Assembly: GCF_024171815.1 (NCBI RefSeq)
Contig: NZ_JAMTCJ010000003.1
Span: 186,001 to 250,000, forward strand
Length of the DNA: 64,000 nucleotides
Source: Williamsia maris
GTDB taxonomy: Bacteria > Actinomycetota > Actinomycetes > Mycobacteriales > Mycobacteriaceae
Direction: 5' to 3'
In this document: positions 19,185 to 30,133 of the stretch, in pieces
Position numbering within the stretch: the stretch's first letter is position 1
How the letters are laid out: each line of letters begins with the position of its first letter
Translations under genes and position numbers: made by a program
The notes under the pieces: generated by a model
Databases searched by the model: none
Seen by the model: the letters and a program-made list of their open reading frames with translations, nothing else
Told to the model about the DNA's origin: nothing

Positions 19185-19562
19185 TCAGTTGAACGAGTCG
19201 CCGCAGGCGCAGCTGCCGGTCGCGTTCGGGTTGTCGATGGTGAAGCCCTGCTTCTCGATGGTGTCGACGAAGTCGATCTGCGCGCCCTGGACGTACGGGG
19301 AGCTCATGCGGTCGACCGCCAGCTTGACGCCGCCGAAGTCGGACACGACGTCACCGTCGAGGCTGCGGTCGTCGAAGAAGAGCTGGTAGCGCAGTCCGGC
19401 GCAGCCGCCGGGCTGGACGGCGATGCGCAGGGACAGGTCGTCACGACCCTCCTGGTCGAGCAGGGCCTTGGCCTTCGATGCGGCCGCATCGGTCAGAACG
19501 ATGCCGCCGGTCGCGGGCTCGGTGGCGGTGTGAGCGTGCTCAACCTGGTTCTCAACGGTCAT
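19185..19562 (-). CDS. erpA: HesB/IscA-type iron-sulfur insertion protein
   Basis: An A-type carrier that passes Fe-S clusters to apo-proteins. The 125-aa protein has the three conserved Cys: one in PGGCAGLRY and two in GSCACG near the C-terminus. The N-terminal 20 residues are a poorly conserved extension. The start is fixed by GAGGAG eight bases before ATG 19562. It corresponds to Rv2204c. Likely clients nearby include LipA (4Fe-4S) and QcrA, though a direct link is inference. Confidence 0.92.
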   Translation of the reverse strand: MTVENQVEHAHTATEPATGGIVLTDAAASKAKALLDQEGRDDLSLRIAVQPGGCAGLRYQLFFDDRSLDGDVVSDFGGVKLAVDRMSSPYVQGAQIDFVDTIEKQGFTIDNPNATGSCACGDSFN

Positions 19563-19658
19563 TGCGGGATCTCCTCGGTCTGCAGACAGTGGATGACGGA
19601 GTGTCGCGACATCCGTACGTCGTCGTGCTTCTCATCGACAACGGTACCCCCATGAGTC

Positions 19659-20735
19659 CTATTCCCGCCTCCAGGCGAGTCCGGCCTGCTCGGCGAGGCG
19701 GGCCAACAGCGGCCCCGCGTCGTCCATGGCGTGCTGGACCGACTCGGCGATGTCGACGATCGCGTGGGCCTGCGCGATCCCCGCCCCCACCAGTTCTGCG
19801 TGCGTCAGGACAACCTGTCCCGCGAACACCACCGTCGGCAGGTCGCCCGCGGAGGCGGACGCCGCAACCGCGGAGACGACCTTGCCCTGCAACGTCTGCC
19901 GATCGAACTTGCCCTCGCCGGTGATCAAGAGGTCCGCGGCGGCGACGAGATCGTCGAGCCCGATCGCGGCGGCGATCACCGCGGCCCCCGAGACCCGCCG
20001 GGCGCCGAGAGCGATCAGCGCCGCCCCCAGACCGCCCGCCGCACCGGCTCCGGACTCGTCGGCGACGTCGTGGCCCGCCAGCGAGATCAACGTCTCGTTC
20101 CACGCCACCATGCGGTCCTCGAGAGTGGCGACCATGTCCGGGTCGGCCCCCTTCTGCGGCCCGAACACCGCGGCCGCACCGGCCGGCCCCAGCAGCGGGT
20201 TGTCGACATCGGAGGCGGCGATCAGGTCGATCCCGTCGAGTCGATCGGCCGCCGCCCGCGGGTCGGGCGATCCGGGGCCCGCGAGTGCGGCGATCAGTCC
20301 GGCGCCGCCGTCGGTGCTGGCCGATCCCCCGAGGCCGACGACGATCGTCGTCGCGCCCGCGGCGAGCGCGGCGGCGATCAGATCGCCGACGCCCCGGGTC
20401 GAGGCGGTGAACGCGGTTCGCGGTGAGCGGGTGCCGACCTGGTGCAGCCCACAGGCTTGGGCGCACTCGATGTAGGCGGTGATGGTGTCGTCGGTGTCGT
20501 CGATCAGCCACCGGGCGTCGACCGGGTCGCCGAGGGGGCCGGGCACGGTCGTGCTGATCACACGACCGAAACGGGCCGCGAGGACGTCGACGAAACCGGG
20601 GCCGCCGTCCGAGAGCGGCGCGCACACCAGGTCGTCGTCGGGCCGTGCCCGTGCCCAGCCCGTGGCGATGGCGTCGGCGGCCTGCACCGCGGTGAGGGTG
20701 TCACCGAAGGAATCCGGAGCGATCAGGGCCCGCAT
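19659..20735 (-). CDS. Glycerate kinase
   Basis: Phosphorylates glycerate in the GlxK/GarK family. The 358-aa protein opens with the family start ALIAPDSFGDTLTAVQAADAI, followed by DDLVCAPLSDGGPGFVDVL, VGLGGSASTDGGAGLIAAL (phosphate loop) and LLITGEGKFDRQTLQGKVV near the end. It matches Rv2205c by position. ATG 20735 has no ribosome site but has a leaderless-type -10. It is divergent from the DUF3043 gene with about 100 bases between. Confidence 0.93.
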   Translation of the reverse strand: MRALIAPDSFGDTLTAVQAADAIATGWARARPDDDLVCAPLSDGGPGFVDVLAARFGRVISTTVPGPLGDPVDARWLIDDTDDTITAYIECAQACGLHQVGTRSPRTAFTASTRGVGDLIAAALAAGATTIVVGLGGSASTDGGAGLIAALAGPGSPDPRAAADRLDGIDLIAASDVDNPLLGPAGAAAVFGPQKGADPDMVATLEDRMVAWNETLISLAGHDVADESGAGAAGGLGAALIALGARRVSGAAVIAAAIGLDDLVAAADLLITGEGKFDRQTLQGKVVSAVAASASAGDLPTVVFAGQVVLTHAELVGAGIAQAHAIVDIAESVQHAMDDAGPLLARLAEQAGLAWRRE

Positions 20736-20741
20736 GGCGTG

Positions 20742-20747
20742 AGCATA
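20742..20747 (-). promoter_or_regulatory. Candidate leaderless -10 (TATGCT)
   Basis: TATGCT on the minus strand, 6 bases before ATG 20735 of the glycerate kinase. Confidence 0.6.
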
Positions 20748-20827
20748 GGACGCACCGGACCGATCGGCAGATCACGCGAACCGGTCGCGATCTCACCGCC
20801 GATGCCCACGCCCGGCGCGCGATCAAA

Positions 20828-20833
20828 TATCCT
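20828..20833 (+). promoter_or_regulatory. Candidate leaderless -10 (TATCCT)
   Basis: TATCCT, 6 bases before GTG 20840 of the DUF3043 gene; it supports that GTG as the start. Confidence 0.6.
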
Positions 20834-20839
20834 GGTCTG

Positions 20840-21520
20840 GTGAAGCTGCCCTGGAAGAAAGACGAGACGTCGGCGAGCGCTGCCGGCGACACCGCGAGCG
20901 CGGACGACGGGGCAGGTCAGAGCGCGGCCGCCACCGTCACCGCACGCAAGCAGACCGAGGGCAAGGGCCGACCGACCCCTCGGCGCCGTGACGCCGAGGG
21001 GCGTCGTCGCGGACCTGTGGCTCCCGCGCCGCAGACCCGCTCCGAGGCACGTGCCCGCAAGAAGGAGCTCGGCGGCGCCAAGCTCAGCCGGGGCGAGCGC
21101 AAGGAACAGTCCGACAGTCGCCGGACCGCGCGCGCCGAGCAACGCCAGAAGATGATGGACGGCGACGAGAAATACCTCATGCCGCGCGACAAGGGCCCGG
21201 TGCGCAAGTTCGCCCGTGAGATCGTCGACTCCCGCCGCAACTTCGCCGGTCTGTTCATGCCGTTCGCCGTGCTGCTCATCGTGATCATGTTCCTGCCCGC
21301 CATCGCCGTCTACGCGACGCTGCTGATGTTGATCTTCGCGGTGTTCCTGATCATCGACGGCGTGATCCTGGGCCGGATCGTCAACAACCGTGTGCGCGAA
21401 CGCTTCCCGGAGACCCCCGACGGCGGCTTCAAGCTGGGCTGGTACTCCTTCAGCCGCTCGATGCAAATGCGTTTCATGCGTGCCCCCCGTCCCCAGGTCA
21501 AGCCCGGCGACGCGGTCTGA
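20840..21520 (+). CDS. DUF3043 membrane protein
   Basis: This 226-aa protein starts MKLPWKK. A long basic/Ala-rich cytosolic region (about residues 1-130, with [12 protein letters not shown]) is followed by two close transmembrane helices ([19 protein letters not shown] and [18 protein letters not shown]) and a short basic tail (RERFPE...[15 protein letters not shown]). This is the DUF3043 pattern (Rv2206), conserved in actinobacteria with no established function. The cobU-cobT gene starts 5 bases after its stop, so they probably share a transcript. Confidence 0.9.
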   Translation: MKLPWKKDETSASAAGDTASADDGAGQSAAATVTARKQTEGKGRPTPRRRDAEGRRRGPVAPAPQTRSEARARKKELGGAKLSRGERKEQSDSRRTARAEQRQKMMDGDEKYLMPRDKGPVRKFAREIVDSRRNFAGLFMPFAVLLIVIMFLPAIAVYATLLMLIFAVFLIIDGVILGRIVNNRVRERFPETPDGGFKLGWYSFSRSMQMRFMRAPRPQVKPGDAV

Positions 21521-21525
21521 GCAAC

Positions 21526-23334
21526 ATGCGGACGTTGATACTGGGTGGGATCCACTCAGGGAAGTCGGCGTATGCGGAGGAATTGATCGCCGCCGCCACG
21601 GGCGCGGAATCGGCCCGCTACCTCGCGACCGCCGTGACCCCGGCCACCGGCGATCCCGAGTGGACCGCCCGGATCGATCGGCATCGCCGACGCCGACCCG
21701 ACACCTGGACCACCGTCGAGACCGGCGACCTCGCCGAGGCCCTGCGCACCGACGCCACCACCCCGTCGTTGATCGACGACCTGGGCAACTGGGTGTCGTC
21801 CTATCTCGACAGTGTCGGCGGGTGGGATGACCCGACCGTCGATCTGAGCACGCGGACGACCGAGCTCTGCTCGGCGATCTCCGCGTTCGAGGGCGATCTG
21901 GTGCTGGTGAGCCCCGAGGTCGGGTTGTCGCTGGTGGCCCCGACACCGTCGGGTCGCCGATTCCAGCAGGAACTCGGCAGCGTCAACGCCGCCGTCGCCG
22001 CGGCCTGTGACCGCGTGGTGCTCGTGGTCGCCGGACGCCCCATCGACCTCGCCGACAGCGACACCGTCGTCACGGTGACGGCGACCCCGTCGACCGCATC
22101 CTCCGGACCGGCCGTCGCTGCACCGGCCACTGCCGCGTCCGCCGCCGCCGCGACTCCCCGGACGCCGCCCGCACGCGACATCCCGCAGACGGCCTCCCCC
22201 GCCGCCACCGACCCCGCCGCCACCGACCCCGTCACGTCGGTCCCGGCCACCGTCGGTGATCATCACAGCGCCGCAGACGAATTCGACGTCATCGAATCAC
22301 CGTCGCGTCGCGTCGCGGCGCAGGCGGAAGCCCGTCAGCTGCAACTGACCAAGCCCGCAGGCTCACTCGGTCGTCTCGAGGAGATCGCGAACTGGGCCGC
22401 ATCGTGTCAGGGCGCGTGCCCCCCGGCCCCGTTCCGGGCACCGACCGTCGTCGTCTTCGCCGGCGACCACGGCGTCGCCCATGCGGGGGTCTCGGCCTAC
22501 CCACCCGAGGTCACCGCCCAGATGGTGGCCAACATCAGCGCAGGCGGCGCGGCCATCAACGTGCTGGCCGAGCGTGCGGGCGCAACAGTCCGTGTCGAGG
22601 ACATCTCCGTCGACGCCGACCTCGACCCGTCGCTGAGCCGGTTCAAGGTCCGCCGCGGATCGCAGGATCTGCGCACCACCGATGCACTCACCGCGGCCGA
22701 GGCCAATGCCGCGGTCGCCAACGGACGCGCGATCGCCGACGAACTCGTCGACTCGGGCGTCGATCTGCTCATCGCCGGCGATTTGGGGATCGGCAACACC
22801 ACCCCGGCGGCCGCGCTGATCGGTGTGCTCACCGACACCGAGCCGGTCGTCGTCGTCGGACGCGGTACCGGCATCGACGACGAGGGGTGGATCCGCAAGA
22901 CCGCCGCGATCCGGGACGGGATGCGCCGCGGTCGGGCCGTGTCCCGCTCCCCCATCGCCCTGCTCGCGGCCGTGGCCGGGGCGGACATCGCCGCCATGGC
23001 GGGCTTCCTCGCCCAGGCGGCGTTGCGACGCACCCCGGTGATCCTCGACGGGGTCGTGGTGACCGCGGCCGCACTGGTCGCCGAAGACCTCGCGCCCGGA
23101 GCCGCACAGTGGTGGTTGGCCGGACACCGTTCCGACGAACCCGCACACTCGATCGCGCTGCGGCAGTTGGGACTCGAACCGGTCCTGGAGTTCTCGATGC
23201 GGCTCGGCGAGGGCAGCGGCGCGGTGACGGCGTTGCCGATCGTGCAGGCCGCGGTCGCGACACTGGCCTCGATGGCGACGTTCGCCGACGCCGGTGTCTC
23301 CGATGCCGATGCCACCGCGCCCGTTCCCGTCTGA
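21526..23334 (+). CDS. cobU/cobT: Fused CobU (cobinamide kinase/guanylyltransferase) and CobT (DMB phosphoribosyltransferase)
   Basis: This protein joins two late cobalamin steps in 602 aa. Residues about 1-185 are CobU: P-loop [10 protein letters not shown], the guanylylation His in [10 protein letters not shown] followed by TWTTVE, and [10 protein letters not shown] linker of roughly 65 residues rich in Ala, Pro and Thr follows. From about 255 comes Cob[44 protein letters not shown] and a C-terminal [13 protein letters not shown]. tuberculosis keeps these as separate genes (Rv0254c and Rv2207). CobU activates cobinamide and CobT makes alpha-ribazole phosphate; CobS, encoded next, joins the two products. 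It starts at ATG 21526. Confidence 0.92.
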   Translation: MRTLILGGIHSGKSAYAEELIAAATGAESARYLATAVTPATGDPEWTARIDRHRRRRPDTWTTVETGDLAEALRTDATTPSLIDDLGNWVSSYLDSVGGWDDPTVDLSTRTTELCSAISAFEGDLVLVSPEVGLSLVAPTPSGRRFQQELGSVNAAVAAACDRVVLVVAGRPIDLADSDTVVTVTATPSTASSGPAVAAPATAASAAAATPRTPPARDIPQTASPAATDPAATDPVTSVPATVGDHHSAADEFDVIESPSRRVAAQAEARQLQLTKPAGSLGRLEEIANWAASCQGACPPAPFRAPTVVVFAGDHGVAHAGVSAYPPEVTAQMVANISAGGAAINVLAERAGATVRVEDISVDADLDPSLSRFKVRRGSQDLRTTDALTAAEANAAVANGRAIADELVDSGVDLLIAGDLGIGNTTPAAALIGVLTDTEPVVVVGRGTGIDDEGWIRKTAAIRDGMRRGRAVSRSPIALLAAVAGADIAAMAGFLAQAALRRTPVILDGVVVTAAALVAEDLAPGAAQWWLAGHRSDEPAHSIALRQLGLEPVLEFSMRLGEGSGAVTALPIVQAAVATLASMATFADAGVSDADATAPVPV

Positions 23335-23340
23335 CGCGCG

Positions 23341-24099
23341 GTGTCGCTGACGCGATCGGTCCAGGGCACACACCTGGCCGTGTCGTGGCTGACCGTGCTG
23401 CCGGTGCCGCAACCGCGCGTGGAGATCGATCGGCGCGCCGCGGCGCGGGCGATCGCCGCCACCCCGGTGGTCGGCGTCCTGCTGGGTGGGCTCGCGACCG
23501 GGCTCGCCGCCGTGCTGACGCTGTCGCAGCTGCCGTCGATCGTCGTCGGCCTGCTGGTCGTCGGGGCGCTCGGTCTCATGACGCGCGGGATGCACATCGA
23601 CGGACTGGCCGACACGGTCGACGGGCTGGGCTGTTACGGCCCGCCCGAGCGTGCGCGCGAGGTCATGCACTCCGGCGGTGTCGGGCCGTTCGGGGCGGCC
23701 GCCCTGGTGGTGGTGCTGGTGGTGCAGGCCACCGGTGTCGGGGCACTGGCCGAGTCACACGAGTGGTCGGCGATCGTGGTCGCGGTGGCGCTCGGTCGTC
23801 TCGCCGTCCTGATCGCGTGCCGACGCGGACTTCCTGCGGCGACAGGTGGTTTCGGCGCGCTGGTGGCCGACAGTCAGCGATTATCGATCGTCGTCTGGAC
23901 GGTCCTCGCGCTCGTCGGCGCAGCGGCCGTCGACATCGACGTGTGGTGGCGCGGGGTGGCCACGGTCGGCGTGATCCTGGCCGGCGCGTGGGTGGTGTCC
24001 GCGCACTGCGCGCGCCGGTTCGGTGGCATCAACGGTGACGTCCTCGGTGCCGTGCTCGAGCTCGGGACGACGGTCGCGGTCGTCGGCTTCCTGATCTGA
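23341..24099 (+). CDS. cobS: Adenosylcobinamide-GDP ribazoletransferase (cobalamin synthase)
   Basis: Integral membrane enzyme joining adenosylcobinamide-GDP to alpha-ribazole. The 252-aa protein starts LAVSWLTVLPVP and has the acidic metal-binding signature GMHIDGLADTVDGLGCYG followed by EVMHSGGVGPFGA, then several hydrophobic helices and RRFGGINGDVLGAVLEL near the C-terminus. It starts with GTG 7 bases after cobU-cobT and uses the products of both CobU and CobT, so the pair is a functional unit. It is convergent with ilvE. Confidence 0.94.
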   Translation: MSLTRSVQGTHLAVSWLTVLPVPQPRVEIDRRAAARAIAATPVVGVLLGGLATGLAAVLTLSQLPSIVVGLLVVGALGLMTRGMHIDGLADTVDGLGCYGPPERAREVMHSGGVGPFGAAALVVVLVVQATGVGALAESHEWSAIVVAVALGRLAVLIACRRGLPAATGGFGALVADSQRLSIVVWTVLALVGAAAVDIDVWWRGVATVGVILAGAWVVSAHCARRFGGINGDVLGAVLELGTTVAVVGFLI

Positions 24100-24139
24100 A
24101 CCGGACACGGTCCGGGGAGAGAGCCGCCGGCCACGGGCG

Positions 24140-25243
24140 TCAGGGGCGGTGGAGCTCGGTCATCCATCCGTGGGTGTCGGCGAACGTGCCGCGCTGGATC
24201 CCGGTGAGGGTGTCGCGGAGCGCGGTGGTCACCTCGCCGGGCGTGCCGTCGCCGATCTGGTAGTCGTCGGAGTCGCCCTTGACCCGGCCGACCGGGGTGA
24301 TCACCGCGGCGGTGCCGCAGGCGAAGACCTCGGTGATGTCGCCCGAGGCCACGCCCTTGCGCAGTTCCTCGCTGCTCACCTTGCGCTCCTCGACGGCGAT
24401 GCCCGCGTCGACCGACAGGGCCAGCAGCGAGTCACGGGTGACGCCGGGCAGCAGCGACCCGGACAGTTCCGGGGTGACCAGCCGTGCATCGGCGCCGGAA
24501 CCGAGGACGAAGAACAGGTTCATCCCGCCCATCTCCTCGATGAAGCGGCGCTCGACGGCGTCGAGCCACACCACCTGTTCGCACCCGTGCTCGGCGGCCT
24601 GCGCCTGGGCGAGCAGCGACGCGGCGTAGTTGCCGCCGGTCTTGGCGTCGCCGATTCCGCCGGGGGCGGCGCGGACGTACTCCGACGACAGCCAGACGCT
24701 GACCGGCTTGACGCCGCCCGGGAAGTAGGCGCCCGCCGGTGAGGCGATGACGAGGTAGCGGTAGCTGTTGGACGGACGCACACCGAGAGCGGCCTCGGTG
24801 GCGAACATGAACGGCCGGACGTAGAGGGAGTCCTCGCCGCCCGCGGCAGGGACCCACTCGTGGTCCGCGGCGAGCAGTGCACGCAGCGCCCCGAGGAAGA
24901 CGTCCTCGGGCAGTTCGGGCATCGCGAGTCGGCGCGCTGAGTTGTTCAGGCGGCGGGCGTTGGCGTCCGGGCGGAACGACGCGATGGTGCCGTCGGCCTG
25001 CCGGTACGCCTTGAGGCCCTCGAAGATCTCCTGCGCGTAGTGCAGGACCATCGCCGACGGGTCGAGCGAGATCGGTCCGTAGGGCACCACCGCGGCGTCG
25101 TGCCACCCACGGTCGGCATCCCAGTCGATGCTCACCATGTGATCGGTGAAGTAGTTGCCGAAACCCGGCGCAGCCAGGATCTCGGAGCGTCGCGACGCCG
25201 ACGCCGGGTTCGGGTGCTCGGTCCGGGTGAACTCCACGGTCAT
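24140..25243 (-). CDS. ilvE: Branched-chain amino acid aminotransferase
   Basis: PLP enzyme interconverting valine, leucine and isoleucine with their keto acids. The 367-aa protein has the family markers [30 protein letters not shown], the PLP-lysine region [22 protein letters not shown], and the cofactor-phosphate site [14 protein letters not shown] 25243 (MTVEF) is favoured because it sits 6 bases after TACGAT; an in-frame start at 25267 is less likely. It corresponds to Rv2210c and follows gcvT on the same strand. Confidence 0.96.
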   Translation of the reverse strand: MTVEFTRTEHPNPASASRRSEILAAPGFGNYFTDHMVSIDWDADRGWHDAAVVPYGPISLDPSAMVLHYAQEIFEGLKAYRQADGTIASFRPDANARRLNNSARRLAMPELPEDVFLGALRALLAADHEWVPAAGGEDSLYVRPFMFATEAALGVRPSNSYRYLVIASPAGAYFPGGVKPVSVWLSSEYVRAAPGGIGDAKTGGNYAASLLAQAQAAEHGCEQVVWLDAVERRFIEEMGGMNLFFVLGSGADARLVTPELSGSLLPGVTRDSLLALSVDAGIAVEERKVSSEELRKGVASGDITEVFACGTAAVITPVGRVKGDSDDYQIGDGTPGEVTTALRDTLTGIQRGTFADTHGWMTELHRP

Positions 25244-25249
25244 CCGGCA

Positions 25250-25255
25250 ATCGTA
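25250..25255 (-). promoter_or_regulatory. Candidate leaderless -10 (TACGAT)
   Basis: TACGAT on the minus strand, 6 bases before ATG 25243 of ilvE. Confidence 0.6.
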
Positions 25256-25309
25256 GCCCGTGGACACCTCATCCGATCGCCTCGGTGGCGGTCCTCGGCC
25301 CGCGGTCGG

Positions 25310-26422
25310 TCAGCTGGTGGAGGTCTGCACGAACGGCGGTGCCACCAACTCACATTCGAGGCCGCGGCCCCGCACGTCGACGATCACATGATCACCGTCG
25401 GCGAGCCCGGGGGCGGTGTCGATCAGCGCCAGCGCGATGCCCTCCTTGAGGGTCGGCGAGAACGTTCCCGAGGTGCACAGACCCACGACGGTCCCGTCGG
25501 CGGTGCGGACCTCGCAGTCCGCGCGCGGGACCCCGCGTCCGACCGCGCGCAGGCCACGCAGGCGGCGCGCAGGCCCGGCCTCCTTCTCGGCCACGAGCGC
25601 CGAGCGACCGAAGAACTCCGGCTTCTTCCAGCCGACGGCCCAGCCGCACCGCGCCTGCAGGGGGCTGATCTCGGTGGACAATTCGTGCCCGTGCAGGGGG
25701 TAACCCATCTCGGTGCGCAGGGTGTCGCGGGCACCGAGTCCGGCAGGCAGTCCACCGGCCTCGGTCACCGCGGCCAGGACGACCTCGAAGACGTCGGCCG
25801 TGTCGTCCCAGAGCGGCAGCAGTTCGAATCCGCGTTCGCCGGTGTAGCCGGTGCGGCACACCCGGATCGGCCGGGCGCGTCCACCGATGGTCAGCTCGGC
25901 GTCGACGAAGGACATGTAGCCCATCTCGGTGGGAAGGCCCACCGCGGTGAGAACCTCCGACGCCTGCGGTCCCTGCACGGCGAGCACGCCATAGTCGCGG
26001 TGCCGGTCGACCACGCTGATCTGCGCCGGGGCCACCGCGGCCAGTGCGGCGACCACCGCGGCGGTGTTGGCCGCGTTGGGCACCAGGAACACCTCGTCGT
26101 CGGACACCCAGTAGGCGATGAGGTCGTCGACGACACCGCCGGTCTCGGTGGCGCACAGCGTGTATTGCGCGCGGCCCGGCTCGATCTTCGCGAGATCGTT
26201 GGTGAGGCAGCGGTTCACGAAGTCGGCCGCGCCCGGACCGGTCACCGACGCCTTGCCCAGGTGACTGACGTCGAAGATGCCGACGCGCTCGCGGACCGCG
26301 GTGTGTTCGGCGACGGTCCCCGAGTACGACACCGGCATCGACCATCCGCCGAAATCGGCGAAGCTCGCGCCGATCCGCTCGTGGGTGTCGTTGATCGGGC
26401 CCAGCAAAATTTCGGCGCTCAT
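25310..26422 (-). CDS. gcvT: Glycine cleavage system T protein (aminomethyltransferase)
   Basis: Transfers the methylene group of glycine to tetrahydrofolate. The 370-aa protein has GWSMPVSY near residue 30, the catalytic Asp region [49 protein letters not shown] and a C-terminal GFR-like [21 protein letters not shown] 26422 follows a TAGGTT -10 by 7 bases. It corresponds to Rv2211c. Other glycine-cleavage genes are not in the window. The lipB/lipA genes nearby serve the same lipoyl chemistry. Confidence 0.95.
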   Translation of the reverse strand: MSAEILLGPINDTHERIGASFADFGGWSMPVSYSGTVAEHTAVRERVGIFDVSHLGKASVTGPGAADFVNRCLTNDLAKIEPGRAQYTLCATETGGVVDDLIAYWVSDDEVFLVPNAANTAAVVAALAAVAPAQISVVDRHRDYGVLAVQGPQASEVLTAVGLPTEMGYMSFVDAELTIGGRARPIRVCRTGYTGERGFELLPLWDDTADVFEVVLAAVTEAGGLPAGLGARDTLRTEMGYPLHGHELSTEISPLQARCGWAVGWKKPEFFGRSALVAEKEAGPARRLRGLRAVGRGVPRADCEVRTADGTVVGLCTSGTFSPTLKEGIALALIDTAPGLADGDHVIVDVRGRGLECELVAPPFVQTSTS

Positions 26423-26429
26423 GGCAGAC

Positions 26430-26435
26430 AACCTA
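26430..26435 (-). promoter_or_regulatory. Candidate leaderless -10 (TAGGTT)
   Basis: TAGGTT on the minus strand, 7 bases before ATG 26422 of gcvT. Confidence 0.55.
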
Positions 26436-26486
26436 TCTGCCGACCGGTTCCGACGTCGCACGCAGATCTCCCCCGGCGCGGGCCAT

Positions 26487-26492
26487 TAGGCT
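26487..26492 (+). promoter_or_regulatory. Candidate -10 of the leucyl aminopeptidase gene (TAGGCT)
   Basis: TAGGCT lies 33 bases before ATG 26526. A short leader with GGAGAG at 26512-26517 follows, so this is a leadered promoter, unlike its divergent neighbour gcvT. Confidence 0.45.
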
Positions 26493-26525
26493 CGTGTCAT
26501 TCCCGACGATCGGAGAGATCACCGT

Positions 26526-28058
26526 ATGAGCACCACCCCGGATCGACAGCTCGGCCCCGACCTGACCATCGCAACCTCGGTCTCCGAGGCGGCCGCCGAC
26601 GTCCTCGTGATCGGCCTGGTGGCCGGTTCCGACGATGCCGCGACCGACGCGTCGCCGGTGCCCGTCGTCGGCGACGGGCTGATCGACGCCGCGGTCGTCG
26701 CCGAGATCTCCGCGGCGTTGGCGGCGGTCGGGGCGTCGTCCGGCGCGGGCGACGTCACGCGGGTGGTCGCCCCGGCCGCGCTGGGTGTGGCCAGCGTCCT
26801 GGCGGTCGGTCTCGGAAACGCGTCCGCTCTGCAGAAGCCGGACTCGGTGCGACGTGCCGCCGGGGTGGCCGCGCGGGCCCTGACCGGTGTCGGCACGGTC
26901 GTCACGACGCTGTCGACGGTCGATCTCGGGGCAGCGGCCGAGGGCTTCCACCTCGGCGCCTACCGGTTCGAGGAGTTCCGTTCGGAGAAGACCCGGTCGG
27001 CCAAGGCCCCACTGGGTGCGGTGGCACTGCTCACCGGCCCGTCGGTACGCGAGGGTGCCGCCGACCTGGACCGCTCGCGCGCGATCGCCACGGCGGTCGC
27101 CGTCGCCCGCGACTTCGTCAACACCCCGCCGAGCCACCTCTACCCCGAGGAGTTCGCCGCCCGCGCCGAGGCGCTGGGCAAGACGAACGGACTGAAGGTC
27201 GAGGTCCTCGACGACAAGGCCCTGATCAAGCAGGGCTACGGCGGCATCGTCGGCGTCGGTAAGGGCAGCTCCCGGCTACCCCGGCTGGTCCGGCTGAGCT
27301 ATTCGAGCGGGACCAAGGACGCCAAGAAGGTCGCCCTCGTCGGCAAGGGCGTCACCTTCGACACCGGCGGCATCTCGATCAAGCCGGCCGCGGGCATGGA
27401 GAACATGACCTCCGACATGGGTGGCGCGGCCGCCGTCATCGCCACCGTCGTCCTCGCCGCACAGCTCGGCGTCGGGGTGGACGTCACCGCGACCGTCCCG
27501 ATGGCGGAGAACATGCCGTCGTCGACCGCGCAACGGCCCGGCGACGTGCTCACCCAGTACGGCGGCATCACCGTCGAGGTGATCAACACCGACGCCGAGG
27601 GCCGACTGATCCTGGCCGACGCGATCGTCCGGGCGTGCGCGGACTCGCCGGACTACCTCATCGACACCGCGACGCTGACCGGGGCGCAGTTGGTCGCGCT
27701 GGGCACACGCACCCCCGGCGTCATGGGCACCGACGAGTTCCGCGACCGGGTGGCCGCCGTCTCGCGGCGTATCGGCGAGAACGGCTGGGCGATGCCGTTC
27801 CCCGAGGAGCTGGGCGCCGACCTCAAGTCCCGCGTCGCCGACCTCGCCAACGTCACCAACCATCGATGGGGCGGCATGCTCTCGGCCGGGATCTTCCTGC
27901 GCGAGTTCGTCACCGACGGGGTGCAGTGGGCACACATCGACGTCGCCGGGCCGGCCTTCAACACCGGCGGCCCGTGGGGTTACACCCCGAAGGGCGGTAC
28001 GGGGGTACCGGTTCGCACGATGATCGGTGTCATCGAGGACATCGCCGCTCTCGGCTGA
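26526..28058 (+). CDS. pepA: Leucyl aminopeptidase (M17 family)
   Basis: Cytosolic dizinc aminopeptidase of 510 aa. The C-terminal catalytic domain has [16 protein letters not shown] (metal and Lys ligands), SDMGGAAAV and the M17 signature [10 protein letters not shown]; the N-terminal half is the regulatory/oligomerisation domain. It corresponds to Rv2213 (PepB). GGAGAG about 8 bases upstream fixes ATG 26526. It is divergent from gcvT; the E2 gene follows after 188 bases that hold only a leader. Confidence 0.95.
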   Translation: MSTTPDRQLGPDLTIATSVSEAAADVLVIGLVAGSDDAATDASPVPVVGDGLIDAAVVAEISAALAAVGASSGAGDVTRVVAPAALGVASVLAVGLGNASALQKPDSVRRAAGVAARALTGVGTVVTTLSTVDLGAAAEGFHLGAYRFEEFRSEKTRSAKAPLGAVALLTGPSVREGAADLDRSRAIATAVAVARDFVNTPPSHLYPEEFAARAEALGKTNGLKVEVLDDKALIKQGYGGIVGVGKGSSRLPRLVRLSYSSGTKDAKKVALVGKGVTFDTGGISIKPAAGMENMTSDMGGAAAVIATVVLAAQLGVGVDVTATVPMAENMPSSTAQRPGDVLTQYGGITVEVINTDAEGRLILADAIVRACADSPDYLIDTATLTGAQLVALGTRTPGVMGTDEFRDRVAAVSRRIGENGWAMPFPEELGADLKSRVADLANVTNHRWGGMLSAGIFLREFVTDGVQWAHIDVAGPAFNTGGPWGYTPKGGTGVPVRTMIGVIEDIAALG

Positions 28059-28246
28059 GCGGTACCCGCCACCGGAGCAAATGCGCAGAAACTCCCCGGC
28101 GACACCGCCGACGCGCACGGGGTCGCTACGGGTAGGGTTTCTCATCGGTGGCCGTACCTCGTCACCGCAGCTGCCCGGTCGCCCTACCCGCGGCGACCAG
28201 ACACGCGACCGCATCAATCGGATCTCGAGTCGAGGAGTCGACGAAC

Positions 28247-30133
28247 ATGGCGTTCTCCGTCCAAATGCCCGCTCTGGGTGAAAGTGTCACCGAGGGAACC
28301 GTTACCCGGTGGCTCAAGCAGGAGGGAGACACGGTCGAGGAGGACGAGCCGTTGCTCGAAGTGTCGACCGACAAGGTCGACACCGAGATCCCCTCACCGA
28401 AGTCCGGTGTTCTCACCAAGATCATCGCCCAGGAAGACGATGTCGTGGAGGTCGGAGGCGACCTCGGCGAGATCGGTGACGAGGGCGAATCCCCCGACTC
28501 CTCCGACTCCGACTCGTCCGACGACAGCTCGTCGGATTCCGACGACGGCGACTCCGACGACGAGGCCGGTGGTACCGAGCCGAGCGACCTCGAGGACACC
28601 GACGACTCCGACGACGACGGCCCCGAGCCGTCCGCCGACGCCGACGAGCCCGCCGAGAAGCCCACTGCGGACGCAGACGACAGCGGCTCCGCCGAGGGCA
28701 CCGACGTGACGATGCCCGAGCTGGGCGAGTCCGTCACCGAGGGCACCGTGACCAACTGGCTCAAGGCCGTCGGTGACGAGGTCGCCGAGGACGAGCCACT
28801 GCTCGAGGTCTCCACCGACAAGGTCGACACCGAGATCCCGTCCCCCGTCGCGGGCACGCTGCTCGAGATCGTGGCCGAGGAGGACGACGTCGTCGAGGTC
28901 GGTGGCCGTCTTGCGGTCATCGGATCCGCCGACGCGAAGCCGAAGTCCGAGGACACGAAGCCCGAACCCGAAGCAGAGCCCGAGCCGCAGGCCGAGGCCG
29001 AGGCCGAAAAGGTTGCCGAGCCGGAACCCGAGCCCGAGCCGGAACCCGAGAAACGCGAGCGCATCTCCGAGCCGGAGAAGCAGGAGAAGTCCGAGCCCGC
29101 TCCGGAGCCGAAGGAGCAGGAGACCCGTAAGCCTGCCGCGGAGCAGTCGTCGGACTCCGACGCATCGAGCTCGTCCACGCCGTACGTGACCCCGTTGGTG
29201 CGCAAGCTCGCCGGCGAGAACAACGTCGACCTGGACTCGGTCAAGGGCACCGGTGTCGGTGGACGCATCCGCAAGCAGGACGTCTTGGCCGCGGCCGAGG
29301 CCGCCAAGGCCCCGGCACAGGAGAAGAGCGAACCCGCCCAGGCACCCGCGGCGTCGGCTCCGGCCGAGACGAAGTCGGCACCCAAGGGCGTCCGGCCCGA
29401 GCTCGCCGAGCTGCGCGGAACGACCCAGAAGGTCAACCGGATCCGACTGATCACGGCCAAGAAGACCCGCGAGTCCCTGCAGACCAGCGCTCAGCTGACT
29501 CAGGTGTTCGAGGTCGACCTGACCCGTGTGGTCGCGCTCCGCGCGTCGGCCAAGGCGTCGTTCAAGTCGTCGGAGGGTGTCAACCTCACGTACCTGCCGA
29601 TCATCGCCAAGGCGACCGTCGAGGCGCTCAAGGCGCACCCGAACGTCAACGCCAGCATCGACGAGGACGCCAAGGAGATCACCTACCACGGGTCGGTGAA
29701 CCTCGGCATCGCCGTCGACACCGAGCAGGGTCTGCTCTCGCCGGTGATCCACAACGCCGACGACCTGTCGATCGCCGGGCTGGCGCGCGCCATCGCCGAC
29801 ATCGCCAAGCGGGCACGGGAGAACAAGCTCAAGCCCGACGAGCTCGCGGGCGGCACCTTCACGATCACCAACATCGGGAGCCAGGGTGCGCTGTTCGACA
29901 CCCCGATCCTCGTGCCGCCGCAGGCGGCGATGCTGGGTACCGGCGCGATCGTCAAGCGCCCGACCGTGATCACCGCCGAGGACGGATCGGAGTCGATCGC
30001 CGTGCGGTCGATGTCGTTCCTGCCGCTGACCTACGATCACCGTCTCATCGACGGCGCGGACGCCGGACGATTCCTGACCACGGTCAAGCATCGTCTCGAG
30101 GAAGCGGCCTTCGCGGCAGATCTGGGCCTCTAG
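28247..30133 (+). CDS. sucB: 2-oxoacid dehydrogenase E2 (dihydrolipoamide acyltransferase), two lipoyl domains
   Basis: Core acyltransferase of the pyruvate/2-oxoglutarate dehydrogenase complexes; the M. tuberculosis equivalent Rv2215 (DlaT/SucB) serves pyruvate dehydrogenase. The 628-aa protein has two lipoyl domains with the lipoylated Lys in STDKVDTE at K43 and K192. An Asp/Ser-rich linker separates them and a Glu/Pro-rich linker follows. Next come a peripheral-subunit binding domain ([16 protein letters not shown]...[12 protein letters not shown], about residues 310-350) and the catalytic domain ending in the active-site [19 protein letters not shown] upstream supports ATG 28247. lipB and lipA downstream attach its cofactor. 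Confidence 0.94.
   Translation: MAFSVQMPALGESVTEGTVTRWLKQEGDTVEEDEPLLEVSTDKVDTEIPSPKSGVLTKIIAQEDDVVEVGGDLGEIGDEGESPDSSDSDSSDDSSSDSDDGDSDDEAGGTEPSDLEDTDDSDDDGPEPSADADEPAEKPTADADDSGSAEGTDVTMPELGESVTEGTVTNWLKAVGDEVAEDEPLLEVSTDKVDTEIPSPVAGTLLEIVAEEDDVVEVGGRLAVIGSADAKPKSEDTKPEPEAEPEPQAEAEAEKVAEPEPEPEPEPEKRERISEPEKQEKSEPAPEPKEQETRKPAAEQSSDSDASSSSTPYVTPLVRKLAGENNVDLDSVKGTGVGGRIRKQDVLAAAEAAKAPAQEKSEPAQAPAASAPAETKSAPKGVRPELAELRGTTQKVNRIRLITAKKTRESLQTSAQLTQVFEVDLTRVVALRASAKASFKSSEGVNLTYLPIIAKATVEALKAHPNVNASIDEDAKEITYHGSVNLGIAVDTEQGLLSPVIHNADDLSIAGLARAIADIAKRARENKLKPDELAGGTFTITNIGSQGALFDTPILVPPQAAMLGTGAIVKRPTVITAEDGSESIAVRSMSFLPLTYDHRLIDGADAGRFLTTVKHRLEEAAFAADLGL

Noticed and set aside
21300-21540. Search for a cobalamin riboswitch before cobU-cobT
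   Set aside because: The gene starts 5 bases after the DUF3043 stop and no B12-box-like sequence is visible.
24101-24115. CCGGAC-ACG-GTCCGG hairpin between cobS and ilvE
   Set aside because: Only six base pairs and no T-run; too weak to call a terminator although the location fits.
26423-26525. Search for a glycine riboswitch before gcvT
   Set aside because: Only about 100 bases separate gcvT from the aminopeptidase gene, and a leaderless -10 sits 7 bases before gcvT.
28162-30091. Long minus-strand frames opposite the E2 gene, Ser- or Gly/Leu/Arg-rich
   Set aside because: They mirror the acidic linkers and lipoyl repeats of the E2 coding strand; no independent start signal or family match.
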